DNA of 64,000 nucleotides, from the NCBI RefSeq assembly GCF_014692525.1, contig NZ_JACNYL010000002.1:496001-560000 (forward strand), given 5' to 3'. This document shows, in pieces, positions 52,907 through 61,046 of the stretch. Both the position numbers and the translations under genes were made by a program. Numbering within the stretch: position 1 is the first letter of the stretch; every line of letters begins with the position of its first letter. This stretch comes from Sphingobacterium chuzhouense. Lineage in GTDB: Bacteria > Bacteroidota > Bacteroidia > Sphingobacteriales > Sphingobacteriaceae. The notes beneath the pieces are model-generated. The model did no database searches. It was not told where the DNA came from and was given only the letters and a program-made list of their open reading frames with translations.

Positions 52907-53275
52907 ATGGAAATACTCGCAACCGTGTTCACAGCTATAGTAGCTTTAGAACATATCTACATCATGTGGTTAGAAATGTTTGCCTGGGAAACTACCGGAA
53001 AAAAGGTTTTCGGAGGGTCGTTACCGGATCACCTTTTTACGCCTACAAAAAAACTGGCGGCCAACCAAGGCCTATACAACGGTTTCCTTGCGGCCGGGCT
53101 TCTCTGGTCGTTTCTGATCCAAGATCCGGCGTGGTCCTTCAATATCAGGGTGTTTTTTCTTAGCTGCGTTATTGTAGCTGCTCTTTATGGTGCAGCCACG
53201 GCCTCAAAAAGTATCCTTTTGAAACAGGGAATCCCTGCAATTTTAGCGTTAATCTTTGTACTATTAGCTAGATAG
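52907..53275 (+). CDS. DUF1304 membrane protein
   Basis: A 122-aa protein with four helices: MEILATVFTAIVALEHIYIM, NQGLYNGFLAAGLLWSFL, VFFLSCVIVAALYGAAT, GIPAILALIFVLLA. EHIYIMWLEMFAWET and NQGLYNGFLAAGL are the DUF1304 signature. Role unknown. The ATG at 52907 is preferred to the TTG nine bases upstream. Confidence 0.85.
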   Translation: MEILATVFTAIVALEHIYIMWLEMFAWETTGKKVFGGSLPDHLFTPTKKLAANQGLYNGFLAAGLLWSFLIQDPAWSFNIRVFFLSCVIVAALYGAATASKSILLKQGIPAILALIFVLLAR

Positions 53276-53329
53276 CTTAATGATGTTGACATCTGTAAGG
53301 ATGAGTAGCGCCTGTATAAAATTAAACGC

Positions 53330-53452
53330 GAAATGGAAAGGCGGTTCGTTAGCTATTGCCGAACACGCGCAGGCTATCTGGGCTTCTCACGTTGACTTAA
53401 AAACTACGATTGGTCGGAGGCGGATGTGCCTATTGTTAGAGAATTATTAACA
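53330..53452 (+). pseudogene. Nudix hydrolase 3' fragment (fragment 3)
   Basis: GSLAIAEHAQAIWASHVDLK is followed by a one-base change of frame and DWSEADVPIVREL to TAG. It is homologous to 41566-41688. Without a 5' part it is dead. It precedes small RNA unit C. Confidence 0.65.
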
Positions 53453-53521
53453 TAGGGCGAAACACTTGTTAATATGTGTTAAATATACACTTACAAGAAA
53501 CGAAAGGCACGCAATTGTCGT

Positions 53522-53602
53522 TATATTTGTACTTCATAATTTAGGTTTATAATTGGTTAGTTAGTTAAAAATCCTGAGGCTCCCCGCTTCAGGATTTTTT
53601 TT
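53522..53602 (+). ncRNA. Repeated small RNA unit C
   Basis: TATATTTG at 53522-53529, conserved leader and AATCCTGAGGC...GCTTCAGGATT hairpin with T-run. It lies 296 bp before NTF2-like copy 3. Confidence 0.65.
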
Positions 53603-53897
53603 GTTCATTACCGGACACCTGCTGTCCGCCGGCGAACAACTTGAAATCTCCCTAAAAAACACAAACACCTTTAAGACAGCAAATTGAACACTTTGGCAAC
53701 CGGCTTGCAATGCTTTGGGCATGGACAAACAATTAGATATATGCATAGCGCATTCACCGATTTTTTCACCGCAGTTACCGAGAAATGCCGGAGCTTGGTC
53801 TAATCGTTATTCGGTAAATCTGCCCACCACACTACCTTTGAGATATCAAATAAGAAATAGAAAAAATAATATATACATCACATTAAAAACTACAGAC

Positions 53898-54323
53898 ATG
53901 AAAACGACATTGAAAACTATCGCAGCAGCATTGATCATGGTAACATCCCTAAGCTCCTTTGCTTCGGAAAAAGCCAATCCTTTGAAAGACGTCGAATCGG
54001 ACATGGTAATAGGCTCCTATATGGATGCTGTTACCGTAGGTAGCATCGACCTGAACAAGTTCCTTTTTGCAGACGATTTCCAGTACAGCAACGTGAACAA
54101 CAACGACCATGCGGGCAAAAAGGAATACATCAAATACCTGAAGGCCAACAAGGGTAACAAATATGACTGCAAGAGCAGCTACGAGATCCTATCGCAGGAT
54201 GGAAAGGTCTGCGTGGCCAAAGCAACAATGGCATTTGATAACTTCACCCGCGTAGACTACATTACCTTGAACCAGGGCAAAGATGGATGGAAGGTAAGCA
54301 AAGTGGAAACGACTTATCCGTAG
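53898..54323 (+). CDS. Secreted NTF2-like protein, copy 3
   Basis: A 141-aa copy. The most visible change is DDFQYSN for DDFEYRN; otherwise signal peptide and body equal copy 1. The unit order is Nudix fragment, small RNA unit C, 150-bp leader, gene, terminator. Retention of an intact frame in all four copies indicates selection or very recent duplication. Confidence 0.8.
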   Translation: MKTTLKTIAAALIMVTSLSSFASEKANPLKDVESDMVIGSYMDAVTVGSIDLNKFLFADDFQYSNVNNNDHAGKKEYIKYLKANKGNKYDCKSSYEILSQDGKVCVAKATMAFDNFTRVDYITLNQGKDGWKVSKVETTYP

Positions 54324-54390
54324 AAGAATTTAGATTTTTGTTTCAATAGTGGGACATGTCGTGAGATATCTCCCGATGTTTAGTTTAGTT

Positions 54391-54425
54391 AGCAAAGCCT
54401 GCAAGTGCAGGCTTTGATTTTTTTG
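54391..54425 (+). terminator. Terminator after NTF2-like copy 3
   Basis: AAAGCCTGCA-AG-TGCAGGCTTT with a T-run, preceded by the same short insert as copy 2. Confidence 0.75.
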
Positions 54426-54456
54426 TTGTCGCTCAAATATTCCTGAATAATCTTTA

Positions 54457-54478
54457 TATTCGTATCCAATTACGAATA
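54457..54478 (+). promoter_or_regulatory. Palindromic operator-like site (copy 2)
   Basis: TATTCGTA-TCCAAT-TACGAATA, identical to 50136-50157, upstream of the lipoprotein gene at 54501. A third version at 56228 has lost its right arm. Confidence 0.65.
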
Positions 54479-54500
54479 TATTTTCAGGACAAAACTAAAC

Positions 54501-55034
54501 ATGACCAATACAGAATCCCGTATTAGAATAATGAGATCAAAAATGATATCACAGCACAATTTTAAAATGCCGTTTAAATACATAGCCTATTTATCCATCG
54601 CCGCATTATTATTCGGTGGTTGCACTAAGGATGATAACGAAGACACCCCTGAAGACGACTTATCTAACACTACCTGGATAGCGACAATGACCGATGACAA
54701 TCCAGGCACCAACCCTCCTGCAGCACCTGGCATCAACGTCATATATTACCCGTGGCGAGATTGCCACATGGATGATTCGTTCATCTTTTTAAAAGACCGC
54801 TTGACGATCAATGATAACGGAACTCTATGCGAAAACGGTATCGACCTTGTCTTAAATACAAAAAACCAGAACTACTTTTACGATGTGGCGACAAAGAAAT
54901 TGACGCTCGGAAGCGGAAATGAAATCGTCGTATTAGATGTGTTTGAATTGACCAAAAACAGTTTGAAACTAGGTGTTCCACTTTCTCCATCGACAAATTA
55001 TAATTATATGCTATTCTTGTTCAAAAGGAAGTAG
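54501..55034 (+). CDS. Lipoprotein, lipocalin-like domain possible
   Basis: A 177-aa frame. The lipobox LLFGGC-TKDD lies near residue 41, which suggests that the true start is the Met at MPFKYIAYLS and that the first 22 codons (beginning MTNT, shared with the DUF4328 gene) are duplicated leader. The mature part has SNTTWIATMTDD at its start and a set of short beta strands (LTINDNGTLCENG, KLTLGSGNEIVVLDVF), like small lipocalin-type lipoproteins. Function unknown. Confidence 0.65.
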   Translation: MTNTESRIRIMRSKMISQHNFKMPFKYIAYLSIAALLFGGCTKDDNEDTPEDDLSNTTWIATMTDDNPGTNPPAAPGINVIYYPWRDCHMDDSFIFLKDRLTINDNGTLCENGIDLVLNTKNQNYFYDVATKKLTLGSGNEIVVLDVFELTKNSLKLGVPLSPSTNYNYMLFLFKRK

Positions 55035-55051
55035 ATTATGCCTTTGTTATC

Positions 55052-55226
55052 AAACCAAGCTTCCCCTGAAATGGGAGATTACCTCTACCCTTTTCTTTGT
55101 AAATGGGCAGGTGGTTCGTTAGCTATTGCCGGAGTACACGCAGACCATCCGGGTTTCTTATGGTGACTTAAAAACTACGATTGGTCGGAGGCGGATATGC
55201 CTATTGTTAGAGAATTATTAACATAG
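55052..55226 (+). pseudogene. Nudix hydrolase with internal deletion (fragment 4)
   Basis: KLPLKWE (the front of the Nudix box region) is joined to GGSLAIAxxHADHPGF and then a frame-changed DWSEADMPIVREL to TAG. The middle including the catalytic REUxEE helix is missing. It precedes small RNA unit D. Confidence 0.6.
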
Positions 55227-55292
55227 GGCGAAACACTTGTTAATATGTGTTAAATATACACTTACAAGAAACGAAAGGCACGCAATTGTCGT

Positions 55293-55373
55293 TATATTTG
55301 TACTTCATAATTTAGGTTTATAATTGGTTAGTTAGTTAAAAATCCTGAAGCTCCCCGCTTCAGGATTTTTTTT
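55293..55373 (+). ncRNA. Repeated small RNA unit D
   Basis: TATATTTG at 55293-55300 with the conserved leader and AATCCTGAAGC...GCTTCAGGATT hairpin and T-run. About 70 bp upstream are also identical to unit C, showing a recent common origin of C and D. Confidence 0.65.
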
Positions 55374-55668
55374 GTTCATTACCGAACACTATCTGTCCGC
55401 CAGTGAACAACCTGAAATCCCCCTAAAAAACACAAACACCTTTAAAACAACGCATTGAATACTTTGGCAACTGGCTTGCAATCCTTTTGGCATGAACAGA
55501 CAAGTAGATATATGCATAGCGCATTCACCGATTTTTTCACCGCAGTTACCGAGAAATGCCGGAGCTTGGTCTAATCGTTATTCGGTAAATCTGCCCACCG
55601 CATTACCTTTGAGATATCAAATAAGAAATAGAAAAAATAATATATACATCACATTAAAAACTACAGAC

Positions 55669-56094
55669 ATGAAAACGACATTGAAAACTATCGCAGCAGC
55701 ATTGATCATGGTAACATCCCTAAGCTCCTTTGCTTCGGAAAAAGCCAATCCTTTAAAAAACGTGGAATCGGACATGGTAATAGGCTCCTATATGGATGCT
55801 GTTACAGTGGGTAGCATCGACCTGAACAAGTTCCTTTTTGCAGATGATTTTGAATACCGCAACGTGAACAACAACGACCGCGCGGGCAAAAAGGAATACA
55901 TCAAATACCTGAAGGTCAACAGGGGTAACAAATATGACTGCAAGAGCAGCTACGAGATCCTATCGCAGGATGGAAAGGTCTGCGTGGCCAAAGCAACAAT
56001 GGCATTTGATAACTTCACCCGCGTAGACTACATTACCTTGAATCAGGGAAAGGATGGCTGGAAAGTAAGCAAAGTGGAAACGACTTATCCATAA
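55669..56094 (+). CDS. Secreted NTF2-like protein, copy 4
   Basis: A 141-aa copy with LKNVESD, NDRAGKKEY and LKVNRGNK as visible changes. It has the same signal peptide and ends KVETTYP like the others. It is preceded by the 150-bp leader and unit D and followed by the shared terminator. Confidence 0.8.
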   Translation: MKTTLKTIAAALIMVTSLSSFASEKANPLKNVESDMVIGSYMDAVTVGSIDLNKFLFADDFEYRNVNNNDRAGKKEYIKYLKVNRGNKYDCKSSYEILSQDGKVCVAKATMAFDNFTRVDYITLNQGKDGWKVSKVETTYP

Positions 56095-56162
56095 AAGAAT
56101 TTTAGATTTTTGTTTCAATAGGGGGACATGTCGTGAGATATCTCCCGATGTTTAGTTTAGTT

Positions 56163-56196
56163 AGCAAAGCCTGCGGATGCAGGCTTTGGTTTTTTG
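56163..56196 (+). terminator. Terminator after NTF2-like copy 4
   Basis: AAAGCCTGC-GGAT-GCAGGCTTT with T-run; the loop differs from copies 1 to 3. Confidence 0.75.
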
Positions 56197-56227
56197 TTCT
56201 CAGTCAAATCTTCCTTAATAATTTTTA

Positions 56228-56355
56228 TATTCGTATCCAATTACAAAATCCCGAATGAGAATAGTGAGATCAAAAATGAGCTACCATTGAAATGGGAGTT
56301 CCCAGGTGGCATAGAAGCGGATTTGCCGATAGTAAAGGAAATATTGTATAAATGA
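56228..56355 (+). pseudogene. Fused relics: lipoprotein 5' end and Nudix fragment 5
   Basis: TATTCGTATCCAATTAC (operator with broken right arm) is followed by bases matching the first part of the lipoprotein gene at 54501. Then comes ELPLKWEFPGG joined directly to EADLPIVKEILYK and stop. The joint removed the core of both genes. It precedes small RNA unit E. Confidence 0.65.
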
Positions 56356-56419
56356 CGAAATCTTTGTTAATATGTGTTAAATATACACTTACAAGAAACG
56401 AAATACAGGCAATTGTCGT

Positions 56420-56499
56420 TATATTTGTACTTCATAATTTAGGTTTATAATTGGTTAGTTAGTTAAAAATCCTGAAGCTCCCCGCTTCAGGATTTTTTT
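56420..56499 (+). ncRNA. Repeated small RNA unit E
   Basis: TATATTTG at 56420-56427, the conserved leader and AATCCTGAAGC...GCTTCAGGATT hairpin with T-run. No NTF2-like gene follows it; the YD-like repeat gene converges from the other strand. Confidence 0.65.
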
Positions 56500-56618
56500 A
56501 CGTAGACGGTAATCGTAATAATAAAAAACACTTTCGCAGTGCAACGATAGCCTATTCTTCTTAACTTTAGCGCATATACTTTAAAAACCTATAATATATT
56601 AGATGGTTCTCTCTGAGT

Positions 56619-57431
56619 TTACTTGTGATTATATTTCTCAATCAATTTATAAAGCAGGAAGGAATTATTCGTTCCACCTTTAACGACCCGACCGCTGATG
56701 TCATAATCGACGCGATCATCCCCTATTTGGCTGACGCGTCCATGGATATCATAGTGTACTCTTTTATCCCCAATCTGACTCACCCGGTCGTGAATATCGT
56801 AACTGACGCGATCATCCCCTATTTGGCTAACGCGTCCATGGATATTATAGCTTATTCTTTCGTCCCCAATCTGACTCACCCGGTCGTGGATATCGTAACT
56901 GACGCGATCATCCCCTATTTGGCTAACGCGTCCATGGATATTATAGCTTATTCTTTTGTCCCCAACCTGACTCACCCGGTCGTGGATATCGTAACTGACG
57001 CGATCATCCCCTATTTGGCTAACGCGTCCATGGATATTATAGCTTATTCTTTCGTCCCCAATCTGACTCACCCGGTCGTGGATATCGTAAGAAACCCGTA
57101 GACCTCCGATCTCACGCACCCGCCCACGACTGTCATAATCAATTGACCTGTCATTTACTGTGTTGACCCCGTTGTTCAAGAAAGGAAGATTCCTGTCTTG
57201 AATATTTCCCTTGGAATCTATCAACATTTTCAATTTATCTTTCTGGATGATCAGTAATTGATCTTTGTTCTGGTTGTCAGACCCAAGTTTGATGATTTGA
57301 GCAGATACATTGCCAATAAAAGCCAACATTGCACATAAAAAGAGGAACGATTTCCTACGGAAAATAATTAAAGAACCAATAACTAACGGTATGACCGATA
57401 AACCTAAAAATGGTTTAATAAGAATTTCCAC
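56619..57431 (-). CDS. Exported protein with ten 16-residue YD-like repeats
   Basis: Likely about 270 aa from the GTG at 57431 (longer frames overlap a Nudix relic). Hydrophobic helix and signal-like end (FLFLCAMLAFIGNVSAQ), a linker (DQLLIIQKDKLKMLIDSKG), then about ten units of the form YDIHDRVSQIGDERIS / YNIHGRVSQIGDDRVS. The units resemble YD/RHS repeats (YDxxGR) but are shorter. Alternation of two versions gives a 96-bp higher-order period. It is probably a surface or periplasmic beta-structure. Start is uncertain. Confidence 0.65.
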   Translation of the reverse strand: MEILIKPFLGLSVIPLVIGSLIIFRRKSFLFLCAMLAFIGNVSAQIIKLGSDNQNKDQLLIIQKDKLKMLIDSKGNIQDRNLPFLNNGVNTVNDRSIDYDSRGRVREIGGLRVSYDIHDRVSQIGDERISYNIHGRVSQIGDDRVSYDIHDRVSQVGDKRISYNIHGRVSQIGDDRVSYDIHDRVSQIGDERISYNIHGRVSQIGDDRVSYDIHDRVSQIGDKRVHYDIHGRVSQIGDDRVDYDISGRVVKGGTNNSFLLYKLIEKYNHK

Positions 57432-57484
57432 AGTCGTACATCGAAAAAAAAGTGTGAGTTTGCAAGAATAAAGTGTGGAGCTCG

Positions 57485-57575
57485 TAACATAAAACACAGT
57501 ACTAAAACCTTGATCTGCCAACGCTCCAAGCAAGCGAAACTTCCACTGAAATAGGAATTTTCGAGAGGTAGAGAA
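57485..57575 (+). pseudogene. Nudix hydrolase 5' fragment (fragment 6)
   Basis: LICQRSKQAKLPLK, stop, EF matches the front of the gene at 40252 (LICQRSKRMKLPLKWEF), with TGG changed to TAG. It lies between the YD-like gene and the SnoaL gene and has no continuation. Confidence 0.6.
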
Positions 57576-57614
57576 TTTTCGCTCCACTTCTATCCTTTCC
57601 GTTGTAAAGTTCGC

Positions 57615-57980
57615 CTACGATTTTCTGTTATCGATAACATAAGATTCGATTTTAGATATCTTATTATCCCTGAAATGGTAAACATCACAAAAATGCCCTT
57701 TATATTCAGTACCATCTTGCAGTTTGCCTGTGCTCTGACCTTGCACAGATGCCTTGTCACCTTCGATTACTATAGTGCCGAATTCAAAGCTCGTATGTTC
57801 AGGCATATTGCTACCGCCCATGTCAAACACTTCTTTTTTACCATTGATTATCGTATGTCCGGAAGACGAAGTATACATTTCCCAAACTACGTTTTCCGCT
57901 AAATAGTCCATGAAGCCCTCCATATTTCCCTCAACAAAAAGCCGGTTGATTTTCTCTACCAATTGTCTTATATTTTCCAT
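57615..57980 (-). CDS. SnoaL/NTF2-like protein
   Basis: A 121-aa cytoplasmic protein: IRQLVEKINRLFVEGNMEGF, then LAENVVWEMYTSS, FGTIVIEGDKASVQGQ and FCDVYHFRDNKISKIESYV. This is the cone-shaped SnoaL/NTF2-like fold often annotated as nuclear transport factor 2 family. Small molecules or polyketide-like ligands are bound in other members. No catalytic residues are obvious. A relative of similar type is at 62541. Confidence 0.85.
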   Translation of the reverse strand: MENIRQLVEKINRLFVEGNMEGFMDYLAENVVWEMYTSSSGHTIINGKKEVFDMGGSNMPEHTSFEFGTIVIEGDKASVQGQSTGKLQDGTEYKGHFCDVYHFRDNKISKIESYVIDNRKS

Positions 57981-58119
57981 AATTGGAAAACAACAGCTTA
58001 AGCAAATTGTTCTAACGACTATTATTTGACTTTAAATAAAAGTGAATCAAGAATTTATTGCATATGGGGCTAAGCACTTAATGGGCGCCTGATCTGCGAT
58101 GAGTTTGCTACCGTAATAT

Positions 58120-58524
58120 CTAGCGAACACGGTTGATAGAACGATCTATTCCTGTTTCCGTGCTTGCGATCCATTTTTGATACTTGATTACTTCGGACTT
58201 CAGCCTGCTGAGCGCGTAGCCAATAATAGCGACATCATCCACCCATCCTAAAACCGGTACGACATCAGGAATGGCATCAAGTGGAGCAATAACATACACA
58301 ACAGTCGCTACGATAATTCCAAGATTTAGCTTACCTATTTTGTAACGGCCTTTAATCGAATCGTTAGCCATCGCTAAAATAAGTTTAAATTCCGCTTTTC
58401 TATCGGAAAGATGTTCCGCTAAATTATCGGCATCGGCTATATCTTTATTAGTAAGACTATATGTTTTGAAAACCTTGAAAAGCGCCAACGCTTTTCCCAA
58501 ATACTTCAGTTTTTGTAGTACCAT
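58120..58524 (-). CDS. YkvA family (DUF1232) membrane protein
   Basis: A 134-aa protein. Residues 70-115 contain LGIIVATVVYVIAPLDAIPD followed by VVPVLGWVDDVAIIGYAL, the DUF1232 signature (P-x-D-x-IPD...LG..DD). The N-terminal half is a helix-rich cytoplasmic part. The family has no known biochemical role. Confidence 0.9.
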   Translation of the reverse strand: MVLQKLKYLGKALALFKVFKTYSLTNKDIADADNLAEHLSDRKAEFKLILAMANDSIKGRYKIGKLNLGIIVATVVYVIAPLDAIPDVVPVLGWVDDVAIIGYALSRLKSEVIKYQKWIASTETGIDRSINRVR

Positions 58525-58717
58525 TGAACGAATAAATTTATTAACACGAATCCCATAAGACCAAATTTCGATCCATTTTTATATTCCTGCCATCTTTACA
58601 TGCTTATAACTATCTAAGGATATTTGCAAAAATTTAATATAACATTAACTTCCAAATCATAACATTATAGTAGCTTTATACATACTAAGTTAGTTTTTAA
58701 CGCAAAACGATCATATT

Positions 58718-58816
58718 ATGAGAACTATCTTCAACTTCTTTCAACGTTTTATCTTCCAACTGCTGATCCCTCAGTTTAGATCCTTCTATTCTCCCCTCAG
58801 ATCCCATCAAGATTAG
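58718..58816 (+). CDS. Possible 32-aa small protein upstream of the GH1 gene
   Basis: MRTIFNFFQRFIFQLLIPQF and a short tail, stop at 58814-58816, 45 bp before the GH1 gene. It is aromatic and amphipathic like small membrane-active peptides. It has no clear ribosome site, so this is tentative; it might be a leader peptide. Confidence 0.35.
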   Translation: MRTIFNFFQRFIFQLLIPQFRSFYSPLRSHQD

Positions 58817-58861
58817 GCATATAAAAAGAGAGATAGCATGTATTTAAAACAGAATCGGTAG

Positions 58862-60199
58862 ATGGCGCCATTAAAAAAGGAAGCCTTTGATGATGATTTT
58901 ATCTGGGGCATTTCTACAGCTGCTTATCAAATTGAAGGAGCACACAACAAAGACGGCAAAGGCCCCTCTATCTGGGATGTTTTTGTACAGAAGAAAAAAA
59001 GCCTATTACACGGTCAACATGGCAATATAGCATGTGACTTTTACCACCGATATACAGACGATCTGATTTTGATGCGAAAACTGAACATATATAACCATCG
59101 GTTTTCCATTGCCTGGAGCCGGATCCTTCCTGAAGGAAACGGCCGGATCAACCAACAAGGGATCGATTTCTATAATAAACTGATCGATCGATCGCTGGAA
59201 CTGGGAATAAGACCGTGGGTCACGCTGTATCACTGGGATCTACCTCACGCGTTGGACAGAAATGGTGGCTGGACGAATAGGGATGTAAAGGAATGGTTCG
59301 GAAACTACGTAGCAATCTGCGTAAAACATTTCGGTGACCGGGTAAAAGACTGGATCGTTCTGAACGAGCCTACCGTCTTTTGTGCGGCTGGTTATTTTTT
59401 CGGGATTCATGCTCCTGGCAAAAACGGTCTTGACACGTTCCTTGCTGCTACCCATCACACGGCACTTGCCCAAGCACATGGAGCAAGGGTAATCAAATCA
59501 TTGCAAACAGACAGCAACGTAGGCACAACATTTTCATGTTCACATGTGCAGCCTTTCTCCGCCAGCGAAAAAGACGCCCTTGCTGCTGAAAGAGCAGATC
59601 TGCTGCTCAACAGGCTGTTTATAGAGCCATTACTTGGTCTAGGCTACCCTACAGGTAGCATTAAAGTACTAAATAGGATTGAAAAATATATGCAACAGAA
59701 CGATGAACAGGATTTGAAATTTAATATGGATTTTATAGGTCTACAGAACTATACCAGGGAAATCATCAAGCATTCTTACTTTGTACCTTATATACAGGCG
59801 AAAATCGTCAACGCTAAAAACCGTGCAGTAGAAACAACAGCAATGAACTGGGAAGTGTATCCCGAATCGGTTTACCATACCTTAAAAAAATTTAGTGCAT
59901 ATCACAACATTCCTCCACTGATCATAACCGAAAATGGCGCAGCTTTTCCTGATAATGTGGTGAACGGCAAAATAGACGACCCGAAGAGAAAACAATACCT
60001 ACAGGACGCGATTCAGCAAGTATTACGCGCCAAACAAGAGGGTGTGAATGTTAAGGGTTATTTCGTATGGACATTTCTAGACAACTTTGAGTGGGCAGAA
60101 GGATACGTCCCGCGCTTTGGACTTGTATATGTCGACTTTTCTACACAACAACGGATCGTAAAAGCGTCTGGACATTGGTATGCTGAGTTTCTGAAATAA
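58862..60199 (+). CDS. GH1 family beta-glucosidase
   Basis: A 445-aa enzyme of normal GH1 length. N-terminal FIWGISTAAYQIEGAHNKDG is followed by GPSIWDVF, acid/base VLNEPT (Glu169), and nucleophile IITENGAAF (Glu near 356), then FVWTFLDNFEWAEGY, the aglycone-site signature. There is no signal peptide, so it acts in the cytoplasm on imported beta-glucosides. A terminator of the repeat family follows at 60317. Confidence 0.95.
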   Translation: MAPLKKEAFDDDFIWGISTAAYQIEGAHNKDGKGPSIWDVFVQKKKSLLHGQHGNIACDFYHRYTDDLILMRKLNIYNHRFSIAWSRILPEGNGRINQQGIDFYNKLIDRSLELGIRPWVTLYHWDLPHALDRNGGWTNRDVKEWFGNYVAICVKHFGDRVKDWIVLNEPTVFCAAGYFFGIHAPGKNGLDTFLAATHHTALAQAHGARVIKSLQTDSNVGTTFSCSHVQPFSASEKDALAAERADLLLNRLFIEPLLGLGYPTGSIKVLNRIEKYMQQNDEQDLKFNMDFIGLQNYTREIIKHSYFVPYIQAKIVNAKNRAVETTAMNWEVYPESVYHTLKKFSAYHNIPPLIITENGAAFPDNVVNGKIDDPKRKQYLQDAIQQVLRAKQEGVNVKGYFVWTFLDNFEWAEGYVPRFGLVYVDFSTQQRIVKASGHWYAEFLK

Positions 60200-60316
60200 A
60201 ATCCCCGTGCCGACACCGGGGTCGAACTCTGGACGATGCTCGGAAACAGTCTCTCTACAGGAATCTGTAAGGCTCGATACCGTGATGAAAAGGAAATGGA
60301 CCGCGAGAATCAAAAA

Positions 60317-60354
60317 ATTAGCAAAGCCTGCATATGCAGGCTTTGATTTTTATT
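60317..60354 (+). terminator. Terminator after the GH1 gene
   Basis: TTAGCAAAGCCTGCA-TA-TGCAGGCTTTG and T-run, the same hairpin as behind the NTF2-like genes. Confidence 0.75.
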
Positions 60355-60403
60355 CCCCTCTACTTTTTGTTAACAAGAGTCAAATGTAGAAGGGTTTTAC
60401 GAC

Positions 60404-61024
60404 TTAAAAACGGAAACTTAAAGAGAAGGATCCAGAATTGAAGAAGTTTTGAAAATCATTCAAGCTTAAAGAGAAACTGTTCGTTGTTGAGTTCTCGCCC
60501 GATTTTAAGGAACTGAATCCAACAACATTCGAAAAAGTATAATTTATAGCGACATTTCTTGTGATAAAGAAGTTCATCCCGATACCACCTCTAATAGCGT
60601 ATTGTTTGGTATTAGGTAAATCAAAAATATCATCGTTATAGCTCATATCCATAAAATGACCCTCCAGCGACGTGAAAGTCTTAAAGCGTGTGCCAAGATC
60701 CAAAAAATAATAACGGCCAAAAACTCCTGCAGAATAATGGTTATAATCGATTGTTCCTTCGGTAGCGTCAATGCTCTCTTCAAACTTCCCATTGCCGATA
60801 CCAAAAGACAAACCCAGAGCTAGCTTATCTGTTAGAAAATAACTTGCTTGTGGTTGGAACCCAAAAGCGGAGCGCTTGTCATAATTTTCCATCCCTCCCT
60901 CTTGTACCGAGGCACTCAATGTACCTTCTACCAAAAAATTACCTTTCTTGAAATTAAACTCCTGCGCTTTCACTATAGCGACAAAGCTCATCAAAGCCAC
61001 CAATATAATTGTAAATTTCTTCAT
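60404..61024 (-). CDS. Outer-membrane beta-barrel protein (porin family), paralog A
   Basis: A 206-aa protein: signal peptide FTIILVALMSFVAIVKAQ, mature EFNFKKGNFLVEGTLSAS, alternating strands (LALGLSFGIG, YSAGVFGRYYFLDLG, AIRGGIGMNFFITRNVAIN), terminal FSLSFRF with C-terminal Phe as in outer-membrane barrels. About eight strands. It lies 22 bp after its paralog at 61047 and is likely co-transcribed with it. Confidence 0.85.
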   Translation of the reverse strand: MKKFTIILVALMSFVAIVKAQEFNFKKGNFLVEGTLSASVQEGGMENYDKRSAFGFQPQASYFLTDKLALGLSFGIGNGKFEESIDATEGTIDYNHYSAGVFGRYYFLDLGTRFKTFTSLEGHFMDMSYNDDIFDLPNTKQYAIRGGIGMNFFITRNVAINYTFSNVVGFSSLKSGENSTTNSFSLSLNDFQNFFNSGSFSLSFRF

Positions 61025-61046
61025 GTGTCTATAAAATATGAGATAA

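Noticed and set aside
56625..57101. Long plus-strand frame with repeats opposite the YD-like gene
   Set aside because: Mirror frame of a 48-bp tandem repeat; no ribosome site or signal, while the minus frame has a signal peptide and YD-like motifs.
56700..57130. CRISPR array
   Set aside because: Units are contiguous 48-bp coding repeats without unique spacers, and no cas genes are nearby.
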